From Parasphingorhabdus cellanae (lineage in GTDB: Bacteria > Pseudomonadota > Alphaproteobacteria > Sphingomonadales > Sphingomonadaceae): DNA of 64,000 nucleotides. Of this stretch, positions 37,499-47,027 are shown piece by piece. The notes under the pieces were generated by a model. The model worked only from the letters and a program-made list of their open reading frames with translations. It was not told the origin of the DNA and searched no databases. A program made the position numbers and the translations under genes. Positions within the stretch are counted from its first letter, which is position 1; every line of letters begins with the position of its first letter. Where the stretch lies: the NCBI RefSeq assembly GCF_017498565.1, contig NZ_CP071794.1:3648001-3712000 (forward strand), read 5' to 3'.

Positions 37499-38281
37499 AT
37501 GCACAGACTCTCAGAAAAATTTTGCGTTATCACTGGGGCCGCCCGCGGTATTGGCAAAGCCATTGCTCAGGCTTTTATCCAAGAAGGCGCGACCGTCTTG
37601 TTGACCGACTATGATGCCGAAGAACTGGCAAAGGTCGGGCAGGAGCTCGACAGCGCGACCTTTGTTCTTGATGTAAAAGAGGAGGCAGATTGGGATCGTC
37701 TCGCTGACCTTCATCCCACGGCAGATGTTGTCGTGAATAATGCTGGTATAACCGGATTTGAAAAAGGCCCGGCACCGCATGATCCGGAAAATGCTTCGCT
37801 CGAAGACTGGCGAGATGTGCACCGGGTAAACCTTGATGGCACGTTCATGGGTTGCCGCTATGCAATCCGCGCGATGAAAGAAAAGGGGGCGGGGTCTGTT
37901 ATCAACATATCGTCGCGCTCTGGCATGGTCGGCATTCCGGGAGCTGCGGCTTATGCATCGTCCAAGGCGGCGATCCGGAACCACAGCAAGTCGGTGGCAC
38001 TGTATTGCGCGCAATTGGGATGGGATATCCGGTGTAATTCTATCCATCCGGCTGCGATCATGACCCCAATGTGGGAGCCGATGCTGGGCGACGGTGAACA
38101 GCGAGAGGCGGCGATAGAGGCTTTGGTGAAAGATACACCATTGCGGCGTTTCGGTGAAGCCGATGAGGTAGCATCGGTCGCGGTGCTGCTGGCTTCCGAC
38201 GAGGCGCGCTATATTACCGGCGCGGAGATGACCATCGACGGGGGTATTCTTGCTGGCTCTGCGGCTGCCCCCGGTTCATGA
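37499..38281 (+). CDS. Short-chain dehydrogenase/reductase
   Basis: A 260-residue classical SDR. It has the nucleotide-binding [15 protein letters not shown], an acidic residue after beta 2 (TDYDAEEL, favouring NAD+), NNAGITG, the catalytic Ser/Tyr/Lys set ([16 protein letters not shown]) and a C-terminal [14 protein letters not shown]. The substrate cannot be named; similar proteins act on hydroxysteroids or hydroxyacyl compounds. An AGGA sequence precedes the ATG. Confidence 0.9.
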   Translation: MHRLSEKFCVITGAARGIGKAIAQAFIQEGATVLLTDYDAEELAKVGQELDSATFVLDVKEEADWDRLADLHPTADVVVNNAGITGFEKGPAPHDPENASLEDWRDVHRVNLDGTFMGCRYAIRAMKEKGAGSVINISSRSGMVGIPGAAAYASSKAAIRNHSKSVALYCAQLGWDIRCNSIHPAAIMTPMWEPMLGDGEQREAAIEALVKDTPLRRFGEADEVASVAVLLASDEARYITGAEMTIDGGILAGSAAAPGS

Positions 38282-38348
38282 AGGCCGGACAATTTCTTAG
38301 GGATAGTTCCGCATTGCCAAGTAGTTACCGCTGGTCCATATTTGCCGG

Positions 38349-39608
38349 ATGAATGCTGAAGCACCAAAGCGTGGCAACCACCTGCTCGATGCGCGTAAGC
38401 GCTTCGGGACAGGGGGTGGTCTGCTTGCGCGTCTCGCTGCTCCGGGGTTTCATCGGATATTGGACCGGATCGATCTGGGTCTTGATCACGGCACATTTGA
38501 AGGCAAATTGCCCGATGGTACGACCCGCATTGTCGGTGGCCGCGGTGAGGGACCGATGGCAGAGATCACGCTGCATAGCTGGAACGCTTTGCTCCGTCTG
38601 GTGAATAGCGGTTCGGTCGGCTGGTATCGCGCTTGGGAATTGGGGGAATGGGAAAGCCCGGATTTGGTCACAGTCTTTGATCTGTTTACCCGCAATAGGG
38701 CTGGGTTAAAAAACACCGGGCGTGCAGCCGGTATTTTTCGCTTGATTGCCAAACTACGCCATTCGCGGCGGCACAACGACAAAGTCCGTGCGCGGCAGAA
38801 TATCCAATATCACTATGATCTGGGTAATGATTTCTATCGGCTGTGGCTAGATGAAAGCATGAGCTATTCCAGTGCGCTGTTTGAGGACAAAACAGGAAAA
38901 GCGAAGACGTTCAAAGAAGCCCAGGCCAAAAAGGTCAAAGCCATAGCGGAACGTCTAAATGCGAAGCCAGGCGATAGAGTTTTGGAAATAGGTTGCGGAT
39001 GGGGATATCTGTCTGGAACTTTGGCTCGGGACTATGATCTGGATGTCACCGGCATTTCCTTGTCGGATGAACAAACCGAATGGGCACGAGAGCATCATGC
39101 TGAAGCAAAATATCGTATCCAGGATTATCGCGATGTCGCTGATCAATATGACGCCATTGCCAGCGTCGAAATGGTCGAAGCGGTGGGGCAGAAATATTGG
39201 CCCGATTTCCTCGACTGTGTCGCCCACAATTTGAAACCCGGTGGGCGAGCCGCGATCCAATATATCAGCATTGCTGACGACATTTTTGAACAATATGCGG
39301 CCAGTGCCGACTTTATCCAGACTTACATATTTCCCGGCGGGATGCTACTTTCCGAAAGCCGGTTTCGCGCGCTGGCAGAAGACCGCGGATTGGCTTGGTC
39401 GGATCAACATGATTTTGGTTCGGATTATGCCGAAACACTTCGGCTTTGGCGCGAACGTTTTGATGCTGTTGTGGAGCAAGGCAAATTGCCGGCTGGATTT
39501 GACGAGCATTTCGTCCGGTTATGGCGCTATTACCTGACTTATTGTGAAGGCGGTTTTGCTGGTGGCGGTATCAATGTCTCGCAAGTTACTTTGATAAAAG
39601 AACAATGA
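38349..39608 (+). CDS. Cyclopropane-fatty-acyl-phospholipid synthase family methyltransferase
   Basis: A 419-residue SAM-dependent enzyme. The N-terminal lipid-binding region (about residues 1-130) is followed by a methyltransferase domain with QYHYDLGNDFYRLWLDESMS, VLEIGCGWGYLSGTLA, SVEMVEAVGQKYWPDF and YIFPGGMLLS, all typical of CFA synthases. It would add a methylene group across the double bond of unsaturated acyl chains. Some members of this family make other methylated lipids, so the gene symbol is withheld. The serine hydrolase gene follows after 16 bases. Confidence 0.9.
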   Translation: MNAEAPKRGNHLLDARKRFGTGGGLLARLAAPGFHRILDRIDLGLDHGTFEGKLPDGTTRIVGGRGEGPMAEITLHSWNALLRLVNSGSVGWYRAWELGEWESPDLVTVFDLFTRNRAGLKNTGRAAGIFRLIAKLRHSRRHNDKVRARQNIQYHYDLGNDFYRLWLDESMSYSSALFEDKTGKAKTFKEAQAKKVKAIAERLNAKPGDRVLEIGCGWGYLSGTLARDYDLDVTGISLSDEQTEWAREHHAEAKYRIQDYRDVADQYDAIASVEMVEAVGQKYWPDFLDCVAHNLKPGGRAAIQYISIADDIFEQYAASADFIQTYIFPGGMLLSESRFRALAEDRGLAWSDQHDFGSDYAETLRLWRERFDAVVEQGKLPAGFDEHFVRLWRYYLTYCEGGFAGGGINVSQVTLIKEQ

Positions 39609-39624
39609 AAAACGGGAGTGGATT

Positions 39625-40860
39625 ATGGGGTTAGGGAAAAAGCTGACGCTTGCGATGACAGGTATCGGTCTGTGTTTGGCGTTGCCGGCTTGTCAGAAGG
39701 TCAAGGAAGTCGCGGCCGATGCGGCTGGACTGCCAACAGATAAAAACATTCTGTTCTGGACCGATGATCAGCGCAACAAAGCCTTTCGGATGATGGATAC
39801 GCTTGTGCCGTCCAACACGATCGCGGCGGGACCAGATGCCAAGGTACTGGAACAGGGCGAAGCCCTTCCGAAAGAATTCGAAGTGGACGGCAAGATGTTA
39901 TCCGTCGACCAATATATGGATGACCAGCGCACAGCAGGCATCGTGATATTGCAGGACGGGAAGATCCGGCTGGAAGAATATCGGATGGATTTTGAAAAGG
40001 ATGACCGCTGGACGTCTTTCTCTGTGGCCAAGTCATTGGTTTCAACCATGGTAGGCGCTGCCATCAAAGACGGTTTCATAAAGTCTATTGATGATCCCCT
40101 GACAGACTATATTCCTGAGCTGAAAGGCAGTGGATATGACGGTGTCACCGTGCAGCAGCTTTTGACTATGACTTCTGGCGTGAAATGGAATGAGGATTAT
40201 GCCGATCCCAAATCCGATGTGGCATTGTTCAACAACACCAAGCCGGTTGATGGCGTTGATCCGATTATCGTTTACATGAAAACACTGAAGAATGAGGCAG
40301 AGCCCGGCACGCGCTGGCAATATAATACCGGTGAAACCAATCTCATCGGCGTGCTGGTAGCAAAGGCAACGGGCAAGACTATCTCCAAATATCTCTCGGA
40401 AAAAGTCTGGGCTCCTTATGGCATGTCGCAGGATGGCGAATGGTTGCTCAATGAAGGCGGTAAGGAAATTGGCGGTTGTTGTATCTCAGCGACCGTCAGA
40501 GATTATGCGCTGTTCGGTCAATTCGCGATGAATGGCGGAAAAATTGGTGATCAGTCCGTTGTCCCTGACGGATGGTTTGCCAAAGCTGGAACAAAACAGG
40601 CAGATATCGGTGCTCCAGGCCGCGGCTATGGTTATCAGTGGTGGACCTTTGATGATGGCAGCTTTGCCGGTCAGGGAATTTTTGGGCAGGGCATATTCAT
40701 TGATCCAGCGCGCAAACTGGTAATCGCGAGTAACGGCAATTGGCCAAGCGCAACCCCAGAAGCCCAAGGGGCGCAGCGGATCGCTTTTTTCAATGCGGTG
40801 AAAAAATATCTGGATTCAGAGAATGGCGAAGCGGCTGCATCCGGCGAAACCGCTAGCTAA
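39625..40860 (+). CDS. Serine hydrolase, beta-lactamase/esterase family, lipoprotein
   Basis: A 411-residue protein of the class C beta-lactamase superfamily. A lipoprotein signal ends LPA-C23. The SxxK nucleophile motif is in WTSFSVAKSLVST and the Tyr-x-Asn-like motif in WQYNTGETNLIG; QWWTFDD and a Gly-rich GQGIFGQGIF stretch follow, as in the 6-aminohexanoate hydrolase/EstB-like group. It is more likely a periplasmic esterase or amidase than a true beta-lactamase. It ends 8 bases inside the convergent SDR gene. Confidence 0.87.
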   Translation: MGLGKKLTLAMTGIGLCLALPACQKVKEVAADAAGLPTDKNILFWTDDQRNKAFRMMDTLVPSNTIAAGPDAKVLEQGEALPKEFEVDGKMLSVDQYMDDQRTAGIVILQDGKIRLEEYRMDFEKDDRWTSFSVAKSLVSTMVGAAIKDGFIKSIDDPLTDYIPELKGSGYDGVTVQQLLTMTSGVKWNEDYADPKSDVALFNNTKPVDGVDPIIVYMKTLKNEAEPGTRWQYNTGETNLIGVLVAKATGKTISKYLSEKVWAPYGMSQDGEWLLNEGGKEIGGCCISATVRDYALFGQFAMNGGKIGDQSVVPDGWFAKAGTKQADIGAPGRGYGYQWWTFDDGSFAGQGIFGQGIFIDPARKLVIASNGNWPSATPEAQGAQRIAFFNAVKKYLDSENGEAAASGETAS

Positions 40861-41554
40861 TGTCAAAATTCTCGCCAGTCTCAAAATCACTGGCTAGAAA
40901 TTCAACCATACGATTGGCCACAACCTCTGGCGATTTAACTGATTGTGGGTCTTCACCCGGATAAGCACGGGCCCGCATATCAGTGCGCGTGCGGCCGGGG
41001 TTGATGATCGCGGTGCGCAATTTCCCAAGGTTGCGCATTTCTTCGCCGTAACTGATCACGAGCGTTTCCAACGCGGCTTTGGATGCGCCATAGGCGCCCC
41101 AAAAGGCGCGGGGAGATCGACCGACGCTGCTGGTTATGGCCAATAGCCGTGCATCCTCACTCTTACGCATCATCGGATCAAATGCGGCAATCAAAGCCTG
41201 TTGAGCTATGAGATTAAGGGTAAGAACATTGTTAAATTCCTTGCCATCAATAGCGGGAACTGGCGTCAATGTTCCCAGCATAGCGGCATTTAGCACCATG
41301 ATATCAAGCGCTTCCCAGCGTTCCGAAATAGCTTGGGCAAGTCGGCCGATACTGTCACCATCCGTTAGATCCAGCGGAGCAATTGTTGCATGGCCACCTG
41401 CTTGATGAATTGTTTCTTCGACCGCTTCCAGGTCTTTGGCGTTTCGCGCTGTCAATATGACATGCGCACCTTTTGCGGCTAGGGCAATTGCCGTCGCAGC
41501 GCCAATGCCTCGGCTTGCCCCGGTGACGAGCGCTAGTTGGTTTTCAAAACTCAT
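40853..41554 (-). CDS. Short-chain dehydrogenase/reductase
   Basis: A 233-residue SDR. Cofactor motif TGASRGIGAATAIAL, NAA in VLNAAMLGT, catalytic Ser in AITSSVGRSP and Tyr/Lys in YGASKAALETL, followed by INPGRTRTDMRARAYPGEDP, which resembles YciK-like SDRs. The ATG at 41554 is chosen over the TTG at 41560. It is separated by 28 bases from purF in the same orientation, so it may be cotranscribed. The substrate is unknown. Confidence 0.88.
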   Translation of the reverse strand: MSFENQLALVTGASRGIGAATAIALAAKGAHVILTARNAKDLEAVEETIHQAGGHATIAPLDLTDGDSIGRLAQAISERWEALDIMVLNAAMLGTLTPVPAIDGKEFNNVLTLNLIAQQALIAAFDPMMRKSEDARLLAITSSVGRSPRAFWGAYGASKAALETLVISYGEEMRNLGKLRTAIINPGRTRTDMRARAYPGEDPQSVKSPEVVANRMVEFLASDFETGENFDIS

Positions 41555-41582
41555 TGGCAAATATCACTCAAAAATGTCTCAC

Positions 41583-43076
41583 TTATCCAATTTGCTCGGC
41601 CAATATCGGCTCTTCTTTTACTCCCACCTTCTCGTTCAACATCGTTAGCTGATCGGGTTGCTGCTCCCCTTCCTGGTCAGTCAACGGTGTAGGGTAGGCA
41701 CCCGTAAAGCAGGCATCGCAATATTGGGGCTGGGCTTCCTCCCGCATATCTTCGCCAACGGCGCGATAAAGGCCATCAATAGAGATAAAGGATAAACTAT
41801 CTGCCTGAATATAGTCGCACATTTGTTCAACAGACTTCATCGCGGCGAGCAGTTTTTCGCGTTTTGGCGTGTTCACACCATAAAAGCAGCTATGCATTGT
41901 TGGCGGACTTGCGATGCGCATATGCACTTCTGCCGCACCTGCTTCGCGCATCATTTGCACGATCTTCAAGCTGGTTGTCCCGCGCACAATGCTGTCATCA
42001 ATCAGGACAATTTTCTTGCCATTCACCAGTGGTCTATTGGCATTATGCTTGAGCTTCACCCCGAGATGGCGGACTCCGTCACCAGGCTGAATGAACGTTC
42101 GCCCGACGTAGTGAGAGCGAATGATGCCCAGCTCAAATGGAATGCCCGACTGTTCGGCATAACCAATGGCCGCTGGTGTTCCGCTATCTGGAACCGGAAT
42201 AACATAATCCGCATTAACGGGATTCTCTATGGCGAGCTGCGCGCCGATTTCCTTGCGCACACTGTAGACCGACGATCCGTCGACAATAGAATCGGGTCTT
42301 GAAAAATAGACATGCTCAAAGATGCAGGGTCGCGCGCTGGTTTGTCCAAAGGGGCGATGCGAACGCATTTCACCGTTGGCAACCACGATTAATTCTCCGG
42401 CATCGACGCTGCGTACATATTCCGCGCCAACCAGATCGAGGGCAACGGTTTCCGATGCAAAGACATAAGCATCACCGATTTTACCGATAACAAGGGGTCG
42501 GATACCCAGCGGATCGCGGCAAGCAATCATTCCATCGGGGGTCATGCAAATAAGCGAATAAGCGCCTTCCACTTTGCGCAATGCATCAATAAATTTATCG
42601 AGCAGCGTGCGATATTTTGAGGTCGCCAGCAGATGAATGATCACTTCGGTATCGCTAGTGGATTGAAAAATGGAACCGCTTTGTACCAGCTCCTGCCGCA
42701 GTTTCAGCGCATTGGATATGTTGCCATTATGGGCAATAGCGAAACCGCCAGAAGCGAGGTCGGCTTCTAGCGGTTGAATGTTTCTTAGTGTTCCGGCCCC
42801 GGTTGTAGAATAGCGGACATGCCCGCAGGCATAATCGCCTTGCAGTTTGTCCATGACTTCGGCGCTGTCAAAATTACCTGCGACAGGACCGAGCGCACGG
42901 TGGCTGTAAAATTCACGGCCGTTTCGGCAGGTGATTCCCGCTGCTTCCTGTCCGCGATGTTGCAGGGCGTGCAAACCCAGCGCAACCATCGCCGCAGCGT
43001 CGTCTATTCCAGCGACACCGAAAACACCGCATTCTTCACGTAGCTTGTCATCTTCAAACGGGTGGGTTGTAAGCAT
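41583..43076 (-). CDS. purF: PurF, amidophosphoribosyltransferase
   Basis: A 497-residue enzyme of the first purine step (PRPP plus glutamine to phosphoribosylamine). A 15-residue propeptide precedes the nucleophile Cys16 (REECGVFGV), as in the Bacillus-type enzyme. Four cysteines fit the 4Fe-4S site (ARPCIFEH, MHSCFYG, QYCDACFTG). The PRPP loop is VLIDDSIVRGTTS. The start at 43076 is chosen for AAGGTGCG upstream; the open frame continues to 43289 without family features. Confidence 0.97.
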   Translation of the reverse strand: MLTTHPFEDDKLREECGVFGVAGIDDAAAMVALGLHALQHRGQEAAGITCRNGREFYSHRALGPVAGNFDSAEVMDKLQGDYACGHVRYSTTGAGTLRNIQPLEADLASGGFAIAHNGNISNALKLRQELVQSGSIFQSTSDTEVIIHLLATSKYRTLLDKFIDALRKVEGAYSLICMTPDGMIACRDPLGIRPLVIGKIGDAYVFASETVALDLVGAEYVRSVDAGELIVVANGEMRSHRPFGQTSARPCIFEHVYFSRPDSIVDGSSVYSVRKEIGAQLAIENPVNADYVIPVPDSGTPAAIGYAEQSGIPFELGIIRSHYVGRTFIQPGDGVRHLGVKLKHNANRPLVNGKKIVLIDDSIVRGTTSLKIVQMMREAGAAEVHMRIASPPTMHSCFYGVNTPKREKLLAAMKSVEQMCDYIQADSLSFISIDGLYRAVGEDMREEAQPQYCDACFTGAYPTPLTDQEGEQQPDQLTMLNEKVGVKEEPILAEQIG

Positions 43077-43274
43077 ATCGCACCTTGTTTGCTGCCCAAA
43101 ATATATGCGCCTCAAATGGCACGTACAGGGGATGGCAGGGATATAGATTTGATTCCCGACTTTGTCTTCCCCCCTGGTCATAAAAATATCATATTTATTG
43201 ACGCCCAATCGTCCCATTTGAAGAAAGACCGGTTTTGCGTTGCACGGCGTGCATGACAACTCTAATTCATACGG

Positions 43275-43649
43275 ATGACAAATGATCAAAATATCGACCG
43301 CGAGTCCGGATCGCGGCTTAGCCCCAAATATGATTCGAATGGTTTGGTCTCAGCCGTGGTCACGGATGATTCGTCAGGCGATGTCCTGATGATTGCGTTT
43401 ATGGATGCCGAAGCGCTTCATCTGACACAGGAAACTGGCGTTGCTCACTTTTATTCTCGCAGCCGTCAAACGCTTTGGAAAAAAGGGGAGACGTCGGGCA
43501 ATATTTTAAATGTTGTCGAGATGCGGATTGATTGCGATCAGGATGCGGTATGGATCAAGGCAAAACCCGCTGGTCCGACTTGCCACACCGGGGTACCCAG
43601 CTGTTTTTATCGGATATTGAAAGATGGCCAGTTGGAGCCCGTTGAGTGA
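43275..43649 (+). CDS. hisI: HisI, phosphoribosyl-AMP cyclohydrolase
   Basis: A 124-residue enzyme of histidine synthesis, the third step. Motifs present are [31 protein letters not shown], the metal-binding [11 protein letters not shown] and [13 protein letters not shown]. It is the stand-alone HisI form without a fused HisE domain. It is divergent from purF across a gap of about 200 bases, and its stop overlaps the GTG start of the next gene. Confidence 0.96.
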   Translation: MTNDQNIDRESGSRLSPKYDSNGLVSAVVTDDSSGDVLMIAFMDAEALHLTQETGVAHFYSRSRQTLWKKGETSGNILNVVEMRIDCDQDAVWIKAKPAGPTCHTGVPSCFYRILKDGQLEPVE

Positions 43650-44182
43650 AGCGAACCTCCGTCTTAATGGCTGCTTTGCTGTTGGCCGCTTGTGGTCAAG
43701 CCGGCAATGAGACGGGGCAATCTCGCGCGGACTCGTCAGAAGAACTCTCTATGCTTGAGAAAGCGGCGATTGAAGCAGGCGTTATTCCCGATGCTCGCAA
43801 TGTCAGCTTATCCGGCGCTTTTGAAAGGCAGAGTGATCTCGGCGAAGACCGTTTTTGCGCGGTTGGGAGCGATGAAAGCGGCTATCAAATTGGCCTGCTC
43901 GCAGTATTTGGGCCGGACAGCAAATGCGAAGGTCTGGGCGCTGCCCAGCGGAATGGCGAGGACATTCAGATCACGTTGGATAGCGAACAACGATGCAGTT
44001 TCACGGCAAGCTTTGATGGCGTTGCTTTGCGAATACCGGGCAATTTACCAGAATCCTGTGCAAGCTACTGCACGCCGCGGGCGGTGTTGGGCGGCGTCAG
44101 TTTTTATCTGGTAGGCGAAGGGGATGCGGTGGCACGATCAACGCGTGGCCGATCAATCGAGAATCTGTGTCCGGGTAGTTAG
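43646..44182 (+). CDS. Hypothetical lipoprotein
   Basis: A 178-residue protein from a GTG start. The lipoprotein signal [16 protein letters not shown] has the lipobox LAA-C16. A Gly/Gln/Ser-rich linker precedes a domain with six cysteines ([37 protein letters not shown]), probably disulfide-linked. No family is recognised. It overlaps hisI by four bases, so it is cotranscribed. Confidence 0.75.
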   Translation: MKRTSVLMAALLLAACGQAGNETGQSRADSSEELSMLEKAAIEAGVIPDARNVSLSGAFERQSDLGEDRFCAVGSDESGYQIGLLAVFGPDSKCEGLGAAQRNGEDIQITLDSEQRCSFTASFDGVALRIPGNLPESCASYCTPRAVLGGVSFYLVGEGDAVARSTRGRSIENLCPGS

Positions 44183-44184
44183 TA

Positions 44185-44213
44185 TTGACGTTTACGTTAG
44201 CGTAAGCTATATC
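44185..44213 (+). promoter_or_regulatory. MerR-type promoter with palindromic operator in the spacer
   Basis: TTGACG (44185-44190) and TATATC (44208-44213) flank a 17-base spacer holding the palindrome TTACG-TTAG-CGTAA (44192-44205). A start about 7 bases after the -10 would fall on the A of the ATG at 44220, giving a leaderless message. Operator-in-spacer layout is typical of MerR-family control and suggests autoregulation. Confidence 0.7.
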
Positions 44214-44219
44214 GGTGGC

Positions 44220-44657
44220 ATGTCGAAACCGCTCAATCATGCCGAGATTGATACGCCTGACCTTAAAAATCGCGAAACTTTTACGATTTCCGATTTGTCC
44301 GAGGAATTTGGTGTCACTGCTCGTGCACTCCGTTTCTATGAAGATGAGGGGCTTATCGCTCCGCATCGCAAAGGTCTCTCGCGTATCTACACGAAACGCG
44401 ATCGCGCGCGCCTTGCGTGGATCATGCGTGCTAAAAATGTCGGATTCAGTCTTACCGAAATTCGCGAAATGATTGATCTCTATGATCTTGGCGACGGGCG
44501 TATCACCCAGATGGAAGTGACGCTCGAAAGATGCCAGGAAAAGGTGGACCTTCTAAAGCAACAACGCAGCGACATCGACAGCTCGATTAAAGAGCTCACT
44601 GAATTTATCAAGATTGTGCAGGACGCCGTGACCGACGCAAAAGCGCAACAACATTAG
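44220..44657 (+). CDS. MerR-family transcriptional regulator (LiuR-like)
   Basis: A 145-residue regulator. A winged helix-turn-helix (about residues 19-85: FTISDLSEEFGVTARALRFY, continuing EDEGLIAPHRKG) is followed by a coiled coil (about 100-140). It has no metal-binding cysteines, so a metal sensor is unlikely. LiuR-type members control branched-chain amino acid and fatty-acyl degradation, which fits the acyl-CoA dehydrogenase gene 56 bases downstream. The ATG at 44220 is chosen from the family N-terminus and the promoter position; the longer frame from 44124 runs through the promoter. Confidence 0.86.
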   Translation: MSKPLNHAEIDTPDLKNRETFTISDLSEEFGVTARALRFYEDEGLIAPHRKGLSRIYTKRDRARLAWIMRAKNVGFSLTEIREMIDLYDLGDGRITQMEVTLERCQEKVDLLKQQRSDIDSSIKELTEFIKIVQDAVTDAKAQQH

Positions 44658-44713
44658 AGGATCATCCGCCAGTATTTTCTGGCCGCACCCCATTAAAAAG
44701 AAAGTCATAGATA

Positions 44714-46516
44714 ATGCCTAATTATCAAGCCCCAGTCCGGGATACGCAATTCATCATCAACAATGTTTTGAACGTCGAACGCTTTTCCAACCTGCCCGGT
44801 TTCGAAAATGCCACGCCGGAAATGATTGATGCTATTCTTACCGAAGGCAGCAAGTTTATCGAAAACGTGCTGTTCCCGCTCAATCAGGTCGGTGATCTCG
44901 AGGGCTGTACCCGTCACGAAGATGGCAGCGTAACCACGCCGACCGGTTTCAAGGACGCCTATAAACAATATTGCGAAGCCGGTTGGGGCACCTTGTCCGG
45001 GCCAGAGGAATTTGGCGGCCAAGGTCTGCCCCATATCGTTTCCATGGCATTTGAAGAATATATGGCAAGCGGCAACATGGCCTTTGCGATGTATCCCGGT
45101 CTTACCCATGGTGCGATTTCATCGATTCTTGCGAAAGGCAGCGAAGAGCAAAAAGCCAAGTTTGTACCCAAAATGCTGTCTGGCGAATGGACGGGCACAA
45201 TGAACCTGACCGAACCGCATTGCGGCACCGACCTGGGACTGATCAGAACCAAGGCAGAGCCAAATTCCGACGGTTCCTATTCCATCACCGGAACCAAGAT
45301 TTTCATCTCTTCCGGTGAGCATGACATGGCGGATAATATTATCCATCTTGTACTCGCTAAGACACCGGACGCACCGGATAGCGTAAAGGGTATTTCCCTG
45401 TTCATCGTCCCCAAATTCATCGTCAATGAAGATGGTTCGCTCGGGGATAAAAACGCCGTGTCCTGTGGTTCGATCGAACATAAAATGGGCATTCACGGCA
45501 ACTCGACCTGCGTCATGAACTATGATGGAGCGACCGGGTATCTTGTCGGTGAAGAAGCTAAAGGTCTTGCCGCCATGTTCATTATGATGAACGTCGCGCG
45601 ATTGGGCGTTGGTCAGCAAGGTCTTGGCGTCGCCGAAGTCGCTTATCAAAATGCTGTTCACTATGCCAATGATCGGCGTCAGGGCCGGGCGCTTACCGGT
45701 CCCGAAGACCCAGAAGCTAAGGCAGATACATTGTTCGTGCACCCTGACGTCCGCCGGATGCTGTTGGACGGAAAGGCCTTTACCGAAGGCATGCGCGCCC
45801 TGTGCCTGTGGGGCGCTTTGCAAGCTGACCTGATCCATAAGGCGCAGACCGAAAAAGAGCGTCAGTTGGCCGATGATCTGCTGTCGCTTTTGACGCCGGT
45901 GATCAAGGGCTATGGTACCGATAAGGGCTATGAAATTGCCACCAATGCACAGCAAGTCTATGGCGGTCATGGTTATATTGGCGAATGGGGCATGGAACAA
46001 TATGTCCGCGATGCGCGCATCGCCATGATCTATGAGGGCACAAATGGTATTCAGGCGATGGACTTGGTCGGTCGCAAATTGGCGCAAAATGGCGGCCGCG
46101 GTGTTCAGGCGCTGTTTGCCGTGATCGCGAAAGAAGTCGAAGAAGCCAAGGCTGATGACAAGTTGAAAGACTTTGCTGAGGGCCTGGAAAAAGCCAATGG
46201 GGAGCTGCAAAAGTCGACCATGTGGTTCATGCAAAACGCAATGGCCAACCCCAATAATGCCGGAGCAGGCGCGCATCACTATATGCATATCATGGGTATT
46301 GTCGCTCTCGGTCTGATGTGGCTGAGGATGGCCAAAGCCGCTTCCGAAGCATTGGCGGCTGGGGAAGATAATCCAGCCTTTTATGAAGCGAAGTTGGTCA
46401 CCGCCAAATATTTTGCGGAGCGTTTTTTCCCGGATGCGGGTTCGCTGCGGCGCAAGATTGAAGGCGGTAGTGAGACGATCATGGCGCTGGAACCCGAGAT
46501 GTTTGCTGTCGCCTAA
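44714..46516 (+). CDS. Acyl-CoA dehydrogenase, 600-residue type
   Basis: A 600-residue FAD enzyme introducing the first double bond in acyl-CoA oxidation. It has the N-terminal extension [20 protein letters not shown], the core ([47 protein letters not shown]), the C-terminal helical domain with [21 protein letters not shown] and the catalytic-Glu region [19 protein letters not shown], then the extra C-terminal domain of the long FadE-like proteins. It is likely controlled by the upstream MerR regulator. The exact chain-length preference is unknown. Confidence 0.93.
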   Translation: MPNYQAPVRDTQFIINNVLNVERFSNLPGFENATPEMIDAILTEGSKFIENVLFPLNQVGDLEGCTRHEDGSVTTPTGFKDAYKQYCEAGWGTLSGPEEFGGQGLPHIVSMAFEEYMASGNMAFAMYPGLTHGAISSILAKGSEEQKAKFVPKMLSGEWTGTMNLTEPHCGTDLGLIRTKAEPNSDGSYSITGTKIFISSGEHDMADNIIHLVLAKTPDAPDSVKGISLFIVPKFIVNEDGSLGDKNAVSCGSIEHKMGIHGNSTCVMNYDGATGYLVGEEAKGLAAMFIMMNVARLGVGQQGLGVAEVAYQNAVHYANDRRQGRALTGPEDPEAKADTLFVHPDVRRMLLDGKAFTEGMRALCLWGALQADLIHKAQTEKERQLADDLLSLLTPVIKGYGTDKGYEIATNAQQVYGGHGYIGEWGMEQYVRDARIAMIYEGTNGIQAMDLVGRKLAQNGGRGVQALFAVIAKEVEEAKADDKLKDFAEGLEKANGELQKSTMWFMQNAMANPNNAGAGAHHYMHIMGIVALGLMWLRMAKAASEALAAGEDNPAFYEAKLVTAKYFAERFFPDAGSLRRKIEGGSETIMALEPEMFAVA

Positions 46517-46601
46517 CCGGGCTTCGGTCTCGCGATAGACAGTGGCTGCTGTGCGATAGTCTCCAAAAGTCGCCGAAAAGTCTGATTTCTACCTCGCTTA
46601 A

Positions 46602-46630
46602 CCGCTGCCTTCTTGAATGGAAGGCGGCGG
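46602..46630. other. GC-rich hairpin after the acyl-CoA dehydrogenase gene
   Basis: CCGCTGCCTTC (46602-46612) pairs with GAAGGCGGCGG (46620-46630), with one G-T pair and a 7-base loop. There is no T run, so it is not a standard terminator; it could stabilise the 3' end of the transcript. Confidence 0.45.
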
Positions 46631-46682
46631 TAGCACATCATTGTATATGACAGGGGAGTGATCTGCATTAGGAGTAGATGCA

Positions 46683-46961
46683 ATGCATTCCAAACAGACT
46701 ATAAAACCAAAACGGCGGATAACGCCTTATCTTGTAACAGTCGGCGTCGGCTTTTCAATGGCGACCGGTGCCGTTGCTGCGCAGGATACCCAGGAAGAGC
46801 CGATGGAATCGGAAATTCCTGCACCAACCATTGATACCGATGGCGATGGTACCATGGATGCCTGGGATCGCAGCGGCGATGGCCAGCCCGATGCCTGGGA
46901 TACCGATGCTGATGGCAAGCCCGATTTGCTTGATGATGATGGCGACGGCAAACCAGACTAA
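46683..46961 (+). CDS. Small secreted protein with thrombospondin-3-like DxDGD repeats
   Basis: A 92-residue protein. A long basic N-region and hydrophobic segment form a signal peptide (cleavage near VAAQ). The mature part is mainly four short Asp/Gly repeats (DTDGDGTMDAWD, RSGDGQPDAWD, TDADGKPDLLD, DDGDGKPD), as in calcium-binding thrombospondin type 3 or EF-hand loops. TTAGGAGTAGATGCA precedes the ATG. Extracellular or periplasmic calcium binding is likely; nothing further can be said. A strong terminator follows. Confidence 0.75.
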   Translation: MHSKQTIKPKRRITPYLVTVGVGFSMATGAVAAQDTQEEPMESEIPAPTIDTDGDGTMDAWDRSGDGQPDAWDTDADGKPDLLDDDGDGKPD

Positions 46962-46986
46962 ATATTTCGCCAAACTATAGGGTCGC

Positions 46987-47024
46987 AAAAGCGCCGGGCT
47001 GGATATATTCCGCCCGGCGCTTTT
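46987..47024. terminator. Bidirectional terminator between convergent genes
   Basis: A perfect 13-base stem, AAAAGCGCCGGGC (46987-46999) with GCCCGGCGCTTTT (47012-47024), has a 12-base loop and T-rich ends on both strands. It serves the DxDGD protein gene and the opposing dienelactone hydrolase operon. Confidence 0.92.
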
Positions 47025-47027
47025 ATT

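Noticed and set aside
45119..46288. A 389-codon open frame on the minus strand
   Set aside because: It lies wholly within the acyl-CoA dehydrogenase gene and its product has no recognisable domain; long antisense frames are common at this base composition.
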